From the NCBI RefSeq assembly GCF_008084145.1, contig NZ_VSDO01000004.1, forward strand, positions 324,202 through 388,201: a DNA stretch of 64,000 nucleotides, in the 5' to 3' direction. This DNA comes from Paenibacillus faecis. Lineage in GTDB: Bacteria > Bacillota > Bacilli > Paenibacillales > Paenibacillaceae. A model generated the notes under the pieces. The model was not told where the DNA came from and did not search any database. It saw only the letters and a list, made by a program, of their open reading frames with translations. Shown here in pieces: positions 42,951 through 51,507 of the stretch; the stretch's first letter is position 1; every line of letters begins with the position of its first letter. A program made the translations under genes and the position numbers.

Positions 42951-43715
42951 TCGGATTGGGTAGTGATTTCAATGTATTCCATTGCTCGGCGTAGCTGGTC
43001 GGCAACCTTAAACTTTACACTGAGGTTGCCATTCTCATGTACCTTGATATGGTCTACAAGCTCAATCAAAACCTCTCTTGTCAGCTTGTCGATAGTTTCA
43101 AACTTCTAAAAAACTACTAAGCAAGAGCTTTCATCGGTAATGCCATTTTGCAGTTCCTCACGCTCTGCGTGGAGGTTTTTCAAAACTTCGCCCAAAGCGG
43201 CTATTTGCCGTTCGTAATCTTTAATCATGTGACGGTAATCACTGTGAGTGATTTCTCCGTCTTTCCAATCCTGATAAATGGATCGCTTGTAACGCATGAT
43301 TTTGGAGTGTTTCTTTTCTTTTGCTCTATTAAGGCTTCAATCCGAGTGGACTGGCTTTTTTGAAGCGGTGCGGATCTGATTTATTCTAAAAAGTTAGCAT
43401 AGTGTACCGCAAGATATACCTGTTGTTGAATGGCATAACAATACCGCCGCTCCCAGTCGATTATGCTTAATGGAATGTTCGGTGCAAGCCGATTTTGACT
43501 GGTTTTTGTAGGTGCGGCAAAAGTAGTACACAGTGCCTTTTACCTGACTGCGACTAATAGCCTTGCCGCAATCGGCACAATGAGATTGGAAATGCTGTCC
43601 GGGTTCAAGTAGCTGTCAATCCTCTGTCAAGCTGATAAACCGTACATTCATCTGCACAAACGGATTTTCAATCAAGCTCCCTGCGTCCGTGTAGTTATGG
43701 GATAGGCAAGGCGGT
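42951..43715 (-). pseudogene. Broken large serine recombinase (TndX/DUF4368 type), C-terminal half
   Basis: The minus strand encodes a recombinase zinc-ribbon piece (CADCGKAISRSQVKGTVYYF) near 43500-43570. A coiled-coil piece follows (MRYKRSIYQDWKDGEITHSD, DYERQIAALGEVLKNLHAER), then the C-terminal signature LTREVLIELVDHIKVHENGN and AMEYIEI. A TAG at 43106-43108 interrupts the frame just before KFETIDKL, and at least two frameshifts lie between 43300 and 43650. The catalytic N-terminal domain is missing. These parts are typical of Tn5397/Tn916-like large serine recombinases, so this is the relic of an integrase. Confidence 0.8.
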
Positions 43716-43729
43716 TCAACACCTTCAAA

Positions 43730-44407
43730 TCAAAATCCCAAAGATTCACCAACGAGGATAACCTTTATTCTCCCCGCTGTTTTACACATTCTTGTTTGGA
43801 CGATGTAAGAACAGATACAATCATCTGTTTTACAATCTCCACAAGCACCGTTGATCAGACAGGGCGTTTTTTGCGGCGAATGTAAAAACGGGCTGGACGA
43901 GCACGAACAGCGGTATGCATTAATGGGGGCCGCATATGTTCTGGCTCTTATAACTGCGTCATCAGCGGTCTTGCAAACCTTATTCATCCCAACGACAGCA
44001 ATAACACTTTTCGGTCCAAAGGTAATCGCCGCCGTTCGATTGCCCACACTGTCGATATTGACCAATATGCCATCTTCGCTAACGGCGTTAAAGCTCGTTA
44101 AATAGGTGTCGCACAAAAGAGATTGGCGCATGAGGTCATAACGTTCCTCCATTGTTTGCGCTTTATCACGATCAGTGATTATATAGCTGCCTTGACGTAC
44201 TCGATTAAGAAGCCCGATTTCCTCAAGCGTGACTGACCCACCCCATGATACCGAAGAATGTTCCGGAATAAATGATAGTGCCTTTTCTACAGCTTCTTTG
44301 GCGTTATCACAGTAATAAGCCTCAAACTTTCTGCTTTGCAGATTTTTAATAACCTTTGAGGCTAATAGTCGATTTCTCGCTTTTATTGAATTTTCTTTTC
44401 CTTGCAT
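43730..44407 (-). CDS. LUD-domain (LutC/YkgG-like) protein
   Basis: A 225-residue soluble protein. The LUD core shows EKALSFIPEHSSVSWGGSVT, DRDKAQTMEERYDLMR and FGPKSVIAVVGMNKVCKTAD. The C-terminal part is Cys-rich (INAYRCSCSSSPF, CLINGACGDCKTDDCICSYI), which could bind metal or an iron-sulfur cluster. LUD proteins in the Lut system help oxidise lactate, but stand-alone versions like this are of unknown function. It is intact although its neighbour is decayed. It is divergent from a Crp/Fnr regulator across 113 bases. Confidence 0.8.
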   Translation of the reverse strand: MQGKENSIKARNRLLASKVIKNLQSRKFEAYYCDNAKEAVEKALSFIPEHSSVSWGGSVTLEEIGLLNRVRQGSYIITDRDKAQTMEERYDLMRQSLLCDTYLTSFNAVSEDGILVNIDSVGNRTAAITFGPKSVIAVVGMNKVCKTADDAVIRARTYAAPINAYRCSCSSSPFLHSPQKTPCLINGACGDCKTDDCICSYIVQTRMCKTAGRIKVILVGESLGF

Positions 44408-44494
44408 TGTGTTTCCTCCATTCTGACGTTAGAAAAGGTGACTAAACTTCTTGTGTATTTATGATTAATATAGGATAGTAAAAAGAAAAAGTAT

Positions 44495-44508
44495 GTTGCA
44501 CGTGCAAC
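44495..44508. promoter_or_regulatory. 14-bp palindrome between LUD and Crp/Fnr genes
   Basis: GTTGCACGTGCAAC is perfectly symmetric and lies 12 bases before the Crp/Fnr start. It is probably the operator of that regulator. A weak -35/-10 pair (TTGTGT 44451-44456, GATAGT 44474-44479) sits just upstream. Confidence 0.5.
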
Positions 44509-44520
44509 GAGGGGCCTCTC

Positions 44521-45186
44521 ATGAACAACTTAGATTCCCTATGTCAATCACGTTTATTTTCGGGGATTTCCCCAAATGATATTCCCCAAATACTTAAATG
44601 TCTGTCAGCCAAACGGAAAGAATATGCAAAAGACGAGATGGTTGTCCGTGAGGGTGATTTAGTTGATGATGTCGGTATCATATTGCAGGGCAGCGCTCAA
44701 AGTACGAAATTGAGCGTCACGGGAAAACAAATTATTGTATCCCTCCATTATCCGGGTGGATATACCGCTGTCTTAACAGCGGCTAGCCGTGGAAGAAGAT
44801 GCCCTATGTCAGTACAGGCAATAGAACCGCTTGAGGTTCTGTTTATTCCTATCAAAAGCATATTGAGCCGTTGTACGAAGTTATGTATGGCGCACGAACA
44901 ATTACTTGGCAATCTTTTTGATAGTATTGCAGAACGAGCGTTAGAACTACATGACCGAAATGATTGTCTGATTATGCCTACTATTCGGGATAAGGTCTTA
45001 ACTTATTTAACAAGGGTTATGCGTGAAACTGGAACAGAAGCTTTTACTATTCCTTTTGATAGAGAAGCGATGGCCGATTATTTAGATGTAGATCGAAGTG
45101 CTTTATCCAGAGAGCTTGCATGGATGAAGCGGGACGGCTTGATTGACTTTTATAGAAACGAATTTAAGCTATTGCAAAAGCAGTAG
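44521..45186 (+). CDS. Crp/Fnr-family transcriptional regulator
   Basis: A 221-residue regulator. Residues 1-145 are a cyclic-nucleotide-binding-like beta-roll (GDLVDDVGIILQGSAQSTKL, VSLHYPGGYTAVLTAASRG). The C-terminal 70 residues are a Crp winged helix (IRDKVLTYLTRVM, MADYLDVDRSALSRELAWMK). The effector is unknown; the four Cys needed for an Fnr cluster are not at the N-terminus. GAGGGG precedes the ATG. Crp/Fnr-LUD pairs occur in anaerobic Firmicutes, which fits acquisition with the mobile element. Confidence 0.85.
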   Translation: MNNLDSLCQSRLFSGISPNDIPQILKCLSAKRKEYAKDEMVVREGDLVDDVGIILQGSAQSTKLSVTGKQIIVSLHYPGGYTAVLTAASRGRRCPMSVQAIEPLEVLFIPIKSILSRCTKLCMAHEQLLGNLFDSIAERALELHDRNDCLIMPTIRDKVLTYLTRVMRETGTEAFTIPFDREAMADYLDVDRSALSRELAWMKRDGLIDFYRNEFKLLQKQ

Positions 45187-45431
45187 AAAAAGATTTTCAC
45201 TAACCGGCAAGCAGAGCAAGTGTATTGACACTTGCCGCTTCCAGTGTGACGGGTGATAAGGCGGGGAGTTGCCATGTGCATTTCCTTCTTTCCTCTAAAA
45301 ACAACTTCGAGCCAAGTTGACCCGAAGTTCCGCTATCCAGATACAAAAATACCGCCCATCTTGTCCAATAGGGCGGAGTATCCTGTGTAATGTGATAGCT
45401 CATATTTTATTTTGGTATTCCCTGGTTCAGT
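45187..45431. other. Right end of the inserted element, no convincing gene
   Basis: Contains a GCAAGTGT/ACACTTGC hairpin (45216-45235) just after the Crp/Fnr stop, without a T-tract. A second hairpin (ATACCGCCC/GGGCGGAGTAT) lies near 45350-45381. A 67-codon minus-strand frame (45200-45403) lacks a ribosome binding site; I cannot support it as a gene. Confidence 0.4.
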
Positions 45432-45836
45432 GGTGGCAGGTACGACGCCGAAGAACGGGGGCACGATATTTAGCGATGCATTGGCCGATCAACTCTCCGG
45501 TTACTGTCATACCGGCTCTTGCCATTCCGTCGGCAACCACGCCGGGCGGACGCGAGTTCCCCTCAATCGGTTGCTCTAACGGACATAATAGCCGCTATTT
45601 CGCCAAAAGAGGCTCCTTCCGGATTCTAACGGAAATAGTAGCGCCTATTTGCAGGTTTTCCCGCTCAAACGACCTCCTTTCACCCAAATAGCGGCTATTG
45701 CGTCCGTTAGAATTCCGTTTTGCCCTGAAAGGACGAGATAGCCGCTATGGCTTCCGTTAGAATTCTCGGCGGTCCGTCGAACCTTCAGGCCCGGCGGTGG
45801 CAGGTACGCCGCCGAAGAACGGGGTCACGATGTTTA
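45432..45836. repeat. 40-bp direct repeats flanking element B4
   Basis: GGTGGCAGGTACG followed by CGCCGAAGAACGGGG and CACGAT occurs at 45432-45471 and 45797-45836, with about three differences. Between them lie unrelated sequence and the B4 element. With the B3/B4 identity this outlines an older local duplication of about 365 bp. Confidence 0.75.
45574..45795. repeat. Four-unit intergenic element, family B, copy 4
   Basis: Units at 45574-45602, 45623-45650, 45685-45714 and 45734-45764 follow the family pattern, symmetric about 45668. Near-identical to copy 3, including the right flank GTCGAACCTTCAGGCCCGG. The stretch 45837-46018 shows only AT-rich promoter-like DNA before the MATE gene. Confidence 0.85.
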
Positions 45837-46018
45837 TAGCATCCGATGACCCGGTTCATTGACATAACCGACCCCGAGTGATATGTTCAAACAGATACGG
45901 TTTAAATAAAGAGTGATTTCGATTTCGATATCTATAGTTCTTTTTTGTAAAAGCTCTTCATTTCGAAGGGTTTTTTCCATTTTATTTTTCCATTTTAAAA
46001 GTAAAGATGTGATGAATA

Positions 46019-47407
46019 GTGATTCGTTTACCCGAACGTTTGCGAAATCCGGCGATTTTGAACAAATATTTTACCGGCGAGACGATGGATTACCGGCAGA
46101 TTATCGCCCTCTTCATTCCGATTCTGATCGACCAGGCCTTCATCGTCGGGCTTAACCTGGTGAATACCGCCATGATCAGTTCCTCCGGTGTGGCCGCGGT
46201 CAGTGCGGTGAATATGGTGGATTCCCTCAATATTTTCTTGATCAACGTGTTTGTCGCCGTGGCGACCGGGGGCACCGTGGTGGTGGCCCAGTACAAGGGC
46301 AGCGGCAACGATTCGATGGTATCCCGGGCCTCGGCGGCTACCGTGACGGCGGTGGCGATGATCGCTTTGGCTATCGGCCTGCTGATCATGGGCTTTCACA
46401 ACCCGGTGCTGAACGTGCTGTTCGGGACGGCCTCGGCGGAGGTCCTCGGCAACGCCAGGGTTTATCTGATCGGCAGCAGTATTTCGTATGCGGGCATCGC
46501 GGTGGTTCAAGCGGTCTGCGGCGCCTTGCGGGGGATCGGCAAGACCCGGGCCTCGCTGGCCCTGTCGCTGATTATGAACCTGCTGTACGTGCTGCTCAAC
46601 ATCGTCTTCATTACGCTGCTTCATATGGGCGTGGTAGGCATGACGATCGCGGTAAACATCGCCCGTTACGCGGGGGCGGCGTGCGCGCTGTATTATTTGT
46701 TCAAACTCGACGTCACGCTGCATTTGCGCATCCGCGATCTCTTTCATTTTCCGCTGTCGATGCTGCGCAAAATTATGTTCATCGGCGTGCCGTTTGCGGC
46801 GGAACAGATGTTTTTCAACGGCGGGAAATTGTTGACCCAGGTGTTCATCGTCAGCTTGGGGACCTATGCCATCGCGACCAACGCGATCAGCGGTTCGCTC
46901 GCCATGGTATTCCAGATTCCCGCCAGCGCGATGTCCCTGGCGATCGTGACGGTGGTCGGGCAGTGCATCGGACGCGGAAATATCGCCGATGCGCGGAAGT
47001 TCATCAAGTCCTTTCTTTGGCTGGGATCGATCTCCCTCGCGCTGATCGGACTGATTTTAATGCCGTTTTTCCGGCCTTTGGTAGGCTTGTTTGATCCGCC
47101 GCCGGAAATTGTGGACGACATCTTCCTCGTCCTGCTGGTCAACACGCTGGCCCAGGTACCGCTCTGGGCGATCAGTTTTATTTTGCCCTCGGCTCTGCGG
47201 GCCGCCGGCGATTCGAAATTCACTTCTATCACTTCGATGCTGACGATGTGGCTGTTCCGCGTCATCCTCGGGTATATTTTGGGGATTACGCTGAATTTCG
47301 GCATTCTCGGAGTCTGGCTGGCGATGAACTGCGAATGGGGCGTTCGCGGGGCGATTTTCCTGTGGCGGTTCCGCGGCAAAAAGTGGTACGCGCATAAGCT
47401 GATATAA
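46019..47407 (+). CDS. MATE-family efflux transporter
   Basis: A 462-residue membrane protein with twelve predicted helices in two MATE halves. Typical pieces are IPILIDQAFIVGLNLVNTAM at the start, GALRGIGKTRASL near residue 170, and VTVVGQCIGRGNIADARKF in the second half. It exports drugs or metabolites in exchange for sodium or protons. The GTG at 46019 gives the full first helix but has only a weak ribosome binding site; an ATG at 46085 would start at MDYRQII. It is convergent with the next lipoprotein gene. Confidence 0.87.
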   Translation: MIRLPERLRNPAILNKYFTGETMDYRQIIALFIPILIDQAFIVGLNLVNTAMISSSGVAAVSAVNMVDSLNIFLINVFVAVATGGTVVVAQYKGSGNDSMVSRASAATVTAVAMIALAIGLLIMGFHNPVLNVLFGTASAEVLGNARVYLIGSSISYAGIAVVQAVCGALRGIGKTRASLALSLIMNLLYVLLNIVFITLLHMGVVGMTIAVNIARYAGAACALYYLFKLDVTLHLRIRDLFHFPLSMLRKIMFIGVPFAAEQMFFNGGKLLTQVFIVSLGTYAIATNAISGSLAMVFQIPASAMSLAIVTVVGQCIGRGNIADARKFIKSFLWLGSISLALIGLILMPFFRPLVGLFDPPPEIVDDIFLVLLVNTLAQVPLWAISFILPSALRAAGDSKFTSITSMLTMWLFRVILGYILGITLNFGILGVWLAMNCEWGVRGAIFLWRFRGKKWYAHKLI

Positions 47408-47438
47408 CGTCCGCCGTCCTCCATAAAACTGGAAACAA

Positions 47439-47474
47439 GAAATCCCGGCCATCAGGACCGGGATTTCTTTTATT
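47439..47474. terminator. Bidirectional terminator
   Basis: AGAAATCCCGG pairs with CCGGGATTTCT, with A-rich and T-rich flanks, between the convergent MATE and lipoprotein genes. Confidence 0.85.
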
Positions 47475-48525
47475 CGTAATCGACGTTCTCCTCGTCGAAT
47501 ATACTCATGTCATACTCATATTTCTCGTTGACGTAGTAATCGAGGAACCCGTCTTTGTTCTCGTCTTCATGCCACATCACATAGTAAGCCCCGTTTACTT
47601 TTTTCAGAATAAACAACTGCGCGTAATCATCCTTCTCCCATTCTACCATCAAGGCGAAATCCTCACCGTATTCCTTGGCCATTTTATCGCGCAAGTCCGC
47701 CTTGATCCAGGCTTTATCGATTTCTTCAATCCGCAGACCTCCCGTCGATCCGGCCTTCATAACCCGTTCGGCCATCCAGGAGGAATGAATCTTCTCGGTA
47801 CTGAACTGCGTGATATTCTCAAAAACGTCCTTGTCCCCATTTAATGCCGCCTCATAAAGTGCGACGATCGTGTTGTAGGGGCTGCCCCGCATAATATCGG
47901 TCAGCGAGACCTGGTCCTGGCCGCCGCCGGAGTTCGCGGATTTCCCCGGCTGTTGTGCAGTCTGGCCGGTTTCCTTTCGCTCGAAGAAGGTAAACTTGCT
48001 GCCCTCTTCCAAATCAAGGTCCCGCCGAATTACGCGGTTTTCCTGGTCCCGGCGCTCAACGATCCAGGCCATCGGCTCCGTATCATGGCTCAGACTCCAC
48101 TCGATGACGACGACTGCTTTTTCCCCGTAAGGGCCAAATTGCTCTTCAATGCGGGCCAAATAAAAGGGGGCTAATTGTTCCTTTGTCGCTTCTTCCAGGG
48201 TAATCCCTTCGGCTCCGCCTTTCATCTCAAAAAGTTCCGCCAGGTTCCCCATCGTTTCGCTCGGCGACTCCGCCGTAGAATTTGCGTATCCTTCGGCAAT
48301 CTTTAAAAAGGTTTCCTGATTCCCCGTACTTGCCGCCCGGTACATGTCCAGGATCGTTTCTCTGGCTCCGGTAACGACGCCGGGATCCTTGGTGGTTTGG
48401 GCCGCGGCTTCTTGCGCGGGCGGGTTGGGAGCGCTGCTTTCGGAAGGGGCTTTCTCCTTGGACCCGCAGCCGGCAAACAACCCTGCAATTAATATGAAGC
48501 TCAGGCATACTTTACTAGTTCTCAT
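47470..48525 (-). CDS. Uncharacterised lipoprotein with duplicated domain
   Basis: A 351-residue lipoprotein. The lipobox is LFAGC at residues 16-20, followed by a Ser/Ala/Pro-rich spacer. Two similar domains appear: one begins ARETILDMYRAASTGNQETF, the other SPYNTIVALYEAALNGDKDV. Each has a predicted beta part with VVVIEWSLS or ALMVEWEKDD, so this is an internal duplication of a cystatin/NTF2-like fold. The C-terminus is acidic. I do not recognise a named family. It stands alone, upstream of and divergent from the two-component genes. Confidence 0.65.
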   Translation of the reverse strand: MRTSKVCLSFILIAGLFAGCGSKEKAPSESSAPNPPAQEAAAQTTKDPGVVTGARETILDMYRAASTGNQETFLKIAEGYANSTAESPSETMGNLAELFEMKGGAEGITLEEATKEQLAPFYLARIEEQFGPYGEKAVVVIEWSLSHDTEPMAWIVERRDQENRVIRRDLDLEEGSKFTFFERKETGQTAQQPGKSANSGGGQDQVSLTDIMRGSPYNTIVALYEAALNGDKDVFENITQFSTEKIHSSWMAERVMKAGSTGGLRIEEIDKAWIKADLRDKMAKEYGEDFALMVEWEKDDYAQLFILKKVNGAYYVMWHEDENKDGFLDYYVNEKYEYDMSIFDEENVDYE

Positions 48526-48747
48526 GACTTCCTCCTATAGTCCTATTCGTGCTGCTAAATCATTTATCGGAGAAACGTGGTAAATTGTTAAATGGATTTT
48601 TGTTCCTTTGGCTCTCCTTTCGCCATGAACCTGACAGAGATATGCCCTTATTTTCCTCTAGAAAAAAAGGACTTTTTCCTTCAACCTAGAATTTAGGTAA
48701 CTCGAAAACGGAGAACCACCGTCAAGGGATGGAAAGGGGATGGACGG

Positions 48748-50541
48748 ATGCGGCGTTTTCGAGAGTGGAATACCTTGCGCAATCAAATGCTGGTGGGGTT
48801 CCTCGGGGTTATGATCATTATTTTGTGCGTGGTCGGGGTCTTTACCTTCGATTCCGTATCCCGACTGTTAAAAAACAATGCGGAGAAGCATATCCAACAG
48901 ACGGCGGTGGAGGCCAACGGCCGGCTGGAGGCCGTGCTGAACCAGATCGATTCCTTGACGACGCAGGTCGCCACGAATGCCTATGTCCAGAAAGTACTGC
49001 TGAATGAACAGGGGGGAAAGCGGGCGACATTTGCGGAACGCCAGGCCCTGCTCTCCAGCATCAAAATCGTGCAGACCTATGCCGACGGCATCACCTCGGT
49101 CGAACTGTACAGCGGCGATAATCGACGGCTGTTTCCGCTTGACGAGGGGCGTCTGGACAAGAAGGTGGGCCAGGAATGGATCGCCAGGGCGAAGGAAGGC
49201 AAGGGGCGGATGGTATGGATCGGCAAGGATCCGCTGGAGCCGAACACGGTGCTGGCGATCCGCAGCGTCAGTCTGATGGACCATTGGTTTACGCACGGCG
49301 GGTATGTCCTGGTTCGGATGGACCGGGAGGCGTTCAGGCTGAGCGAATCGTTAAGCGGCGATGGCGGTCGTGAGACGATGCTGGTCGTGGGACCGAATTA
49401 CAGTCTCATTGCCAGCAGCGCCCCGACCTTTAATGCGGGGGCGATCCAGCCGTTGGTGGAGGCGGAAGAGACAGTCGTCTCGATCGGCAAGGAAAAATAC
49501 ATGTTGGTGAAGCAATCTTCCGAAGTAACGGGGTGGATCTTTTTGATTCTGACGCCCGTCAGCGCCATAACGGAGGGGATTTCCGTACTGCGGACGGCTA
49601 TTCTGATGTCGGCGGGGCTCGGTACGCTGCTGTTTATCGTGCTGTCCTTTCCGATGTCCACGATCATCACCAGGCCGGTGTTCAAGCTGATCAAAACGAT
49701 GCGCAGCGCCCGGCTGGGCGGTCTGAAGCCGACGACGCGGATTTCGTCGACGATCGAGATCAACGAACTGAATCACACGTACAACCAGATGGTCGAGCAT
49801 ATGAACGAGCTGATCGAGCTGGTTTACGAAAAGGAGCTGATCCAAAGCCGAACGGAACTGAAGGCCCTGCAGGCGCAAATTCATCCGCATTTTTTGTTCA
49901 ATACGCTGGAAGCGCTTTATTGGTCTTTGCAGGAGAAGCAGGAGGAGGAACTGGCCGAATATGTCATCGCCATGGCGGATTTATTTCGCTATACGATAAC
50001 GGGACCGAATAAAGAGGAATGGGTCACCTTGGGGGACGAACTGGAGCATATCGAGCGTTATTTGCTGATTATGAAAATGAGGCTCGGCGACCGCATCGCC
50101 TGGAGCGTTTCGATGCCGCCGGCTTACGCGGCGGTAAGAATGCCGAAGCTGCTGATCCAGCCGCTCGTCGAAAACGCGATCCTGCACGGCATTGAAGGGC
50201 GGATCGGCCCGGGGACCGTGACGATCCGGGTAGAGCCGGCCGGAGACGGGATCCACTTGGGGATCTCCGTCGAAGACGACGGCCGGGGGATGGATGAAGA
50301 GACCCTGCGCTCGGTGAACCGTGCGCTGGAGTCCGGCCAATCCCCGCCTTCCAAAGGGACGGGGATGGGAATCTTCAACGTGCGGCAGCGGTTGAAGCTT
50401 TACTACGGCCGCCGCGGAGGGCGCGCCGGCGGAGAAACGGAGCGTCCCGGCCGGTTGGAGCCGGGATTGTCCGTCAGCAGCGGCAGCGGCGAAGGGACTC
50501 GGGTCACGATAACGATTCCATTGCGGACGGGAGAGGAATGA
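48748..50541 (+). CDS. YesM-type sensor histidine kinase
   Basis: A 597-residue membrane kinase. An N-terminal membrane helix (residues 11-33) and a second near 280-300 enclose an extracellular dCache-like sensor. A HAMP linker follows (STIITRPVFKLIKTM). The His_kinase domain has QAQIHPHFLFNTLEAL with the conserved His381 of PHFLFN. The ATPase motifs are LIQPLVENAILHGIE and DDGRGMD. AAGGGG precedes the ATG. The stop overlaps the start of the response regulator. YesM/YesN systems usually sense extracellular sugars and control nearby ABC importers. Confidence 0.9.
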   Translation: MRRFREWNTLRNQMLVGFLGVMIIILCVVGVFTFDSVSRLLKNNAEKHIQQTAVEANGRLEAVLNQIDSLTTQVATNAYVQKVLLNEQGGKRATFAERQALLSSIKIVQTYADGITSVELYSGDNRRLFPLDEGRLDKKVGQEWIARAKEGKGRMVWIGKDPLEPNTVLAIRSVSLMDHWFTHGGYVLVRMDREAFRLSESLSGDGGRETMLVVGPNYSLIASSAPTFNAGAIQPLVEAEETVVSIGKEKYMLVKQSSEVTGWIFLILTPVSAITEGISVLRTAILMSAGLGTLLFIVLSFPMSTIITRPVFKLIKTMRSARLGGLKPTTRISSTIEINELNHTYNQMVEHMNELIELVYEKELIQSRTELKALQAQIHPHFLFNTLEALYWSLQEKQEEELAEYVIAMADLFRYTITGPNKEEWVTLGDELEHIERYLLIMKMRLGDRIAWSVSMPPAYAAVRMPKLLIQPLVENAILHGIEGRIGPGTVTIRVEPAGDGIHLGISVEDDGRGMDEETLRSVNRALESGQSPPSKGTGMGIFNVRQRLKLYYGRRGGRAGGETERPGRLEPGLSVSSGSGEGTRVTITIPLRTGEE

Positions 50542-51395
50542 ACATGTGGAGGAGAAAAGTTATTTTAATCGTCGATGATGAACCGAGAACCCGCCAAGGG
50601 CTGAAAAATATGCTTGAGTCCTGGAGCGGCGGCCGTTATGAAGTGTTGACGGCGGAGCATGCCCCCCAAGCGATGGAACTGCTGGCCAAAGAGCCGGTTG
50701 TGCTGCTGATATCCGATATCCGTATGCCGGAAATTAGCGGGCTGAGTCTGGTGGAGCGTCTTTCCGCGGCCGAAGCGGAGGGGGAGGCGGGGGCGGCATA
50801 CCGGCCGGCGGTCATTCTGATTTCCGGTTACGCCGAATTCGAATATGCTCAACAAGCGATCCAGCTCGGGGTGGTCAACTATCTGCTGAAGCCGATTCGG
50901 AGGGAGAAACTGATCGATACGGTGGAGCGGGCGCTGCAGATCGGCGAGGAGCGAAGTCGGGCGACGCTGCTGGCGCGGATGATGGACCGCAAGCTGCTGG
51001 AGGCGGCGGGAGAGCTGAACTCGGTGGCGGAGCCCGTGAAGGAAGCGCTCCGCTATGTGGAGGAGCATCTGGAACAAGGCCTTGGCCTGCGCGATGCGGC
51101 GCAGCACGTGCACTTGAACCCGAGCTATTTCAGCGTGCTGTTCAAGGAGCAGATGGGGATGACCTTCATCGAATATGTCACCCGCCTGCGAATCCAGAAG
51201 GCGAAGGAACTGCTCCTGCAGACGAAGCTGCCGGTAGGGGAGATCGCGGAGCGCGTCGGATATCAGACAACCAAATATTTTAACAAGGTATTTAAAGAGT
51301 ACGAAGGACACAGCCCCGGTTCTTACCGGAACGAGGTGAAGGGACAGGCGCCGGAAGTGCCGGGACCGAACGAAGATCCGAATGAACCAAATTAA
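50538..51395 (+). CDS. YesN-type response regulator with AraC DNA-binding domain
   Basis: A 285-residue regulator. The receiver domain has DDE near residue 12 and phospho-acceptor Asp60 in LISDIRMPEISG. The C-terminal 100 residues form an AraC/XylS double helix-turn-helix (LRDAAQHVHLNPSYFSVLFK, VGEIAERVGYQTTKYFNKVF). It overlaps the kinase gene by ATGA. It is likely to activate the binding-protein gene 112 bases downstream, whose promoter shows an extended -10 element. Confidence 0.9.
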   Translation: MNMWRRKVILIVDDEPRTRQGLKNMLESWSGGRYEVLTAEHAPQAMELLAKEPVVLLISDIRMPEISGLSLVERLSAAEAEGEAGAAYRPAVILISGYAEFEYAQQAIQLGVVNYLLKPIRREKLIDTVERALQIGEERSRATLLARMMDRKLLEAAGELNSVAEPVKEALRYVEEHLEQGLGLRDAAQHVHLNPSYFSVLFKEQMGMTFIEYVTRLRIQKAKELLLQTKLPVGEIAERVGYQTTKYFNKVFKEYEGHSPGSYRNEVKGQAPEVPGPNEDPNEPN

Positions 51396-51422
51396 TTGGT
51401 ATAATTCCCAATCGATATGACC

Positions 51423-51450
51423 TTGTCTCCCGGCGGTAGGGTGCTACACT
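51423..51450 (+). promoter_or_regulatory. Extended -10 promoter of the binding-protein gene
   Basis: TTGTCT (51423-51428), 16 bases, then TACACT (51445-51450) preceded by TGC. Confidence 0.5.
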
Positions 51451-51507
51451 GGCTTCAGGAAGGAAGCGCATACATTTTTCCAAGGCGAATAAGGGGGATA
51501 GGAAGAA

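Larger units (their letters stand above)
42893..45430. mobile_element. Decayed integrative element remnant
   Basis: An AT-richer block with different codon use. It holds a broken serine recombinase, a LUD-domain gene and a divergent Crp/Fnr gene. The left edge follows CAGGCCCGG of element B3. The right edge precedes GGTGGCAGGTACG, which directly follows the same CAGGCCCGG after element B4. This implies insertion into one copy of a duplicated local sequence. No relaxase or conjugation genes remain. Confidence 0.65.

Noticed and set aside
42742..43005. 87-codon minus-strand frame overlapping element B3
   Set aside because: It spans the repeat and the element junction in a frame different from the recombinase remnant.
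45200..45403. 67-codon minus-strand frame at the right end of the inserted element
   Set aside because: There is no ribosome binding site, no recognised family, and it crosses two hairpins.
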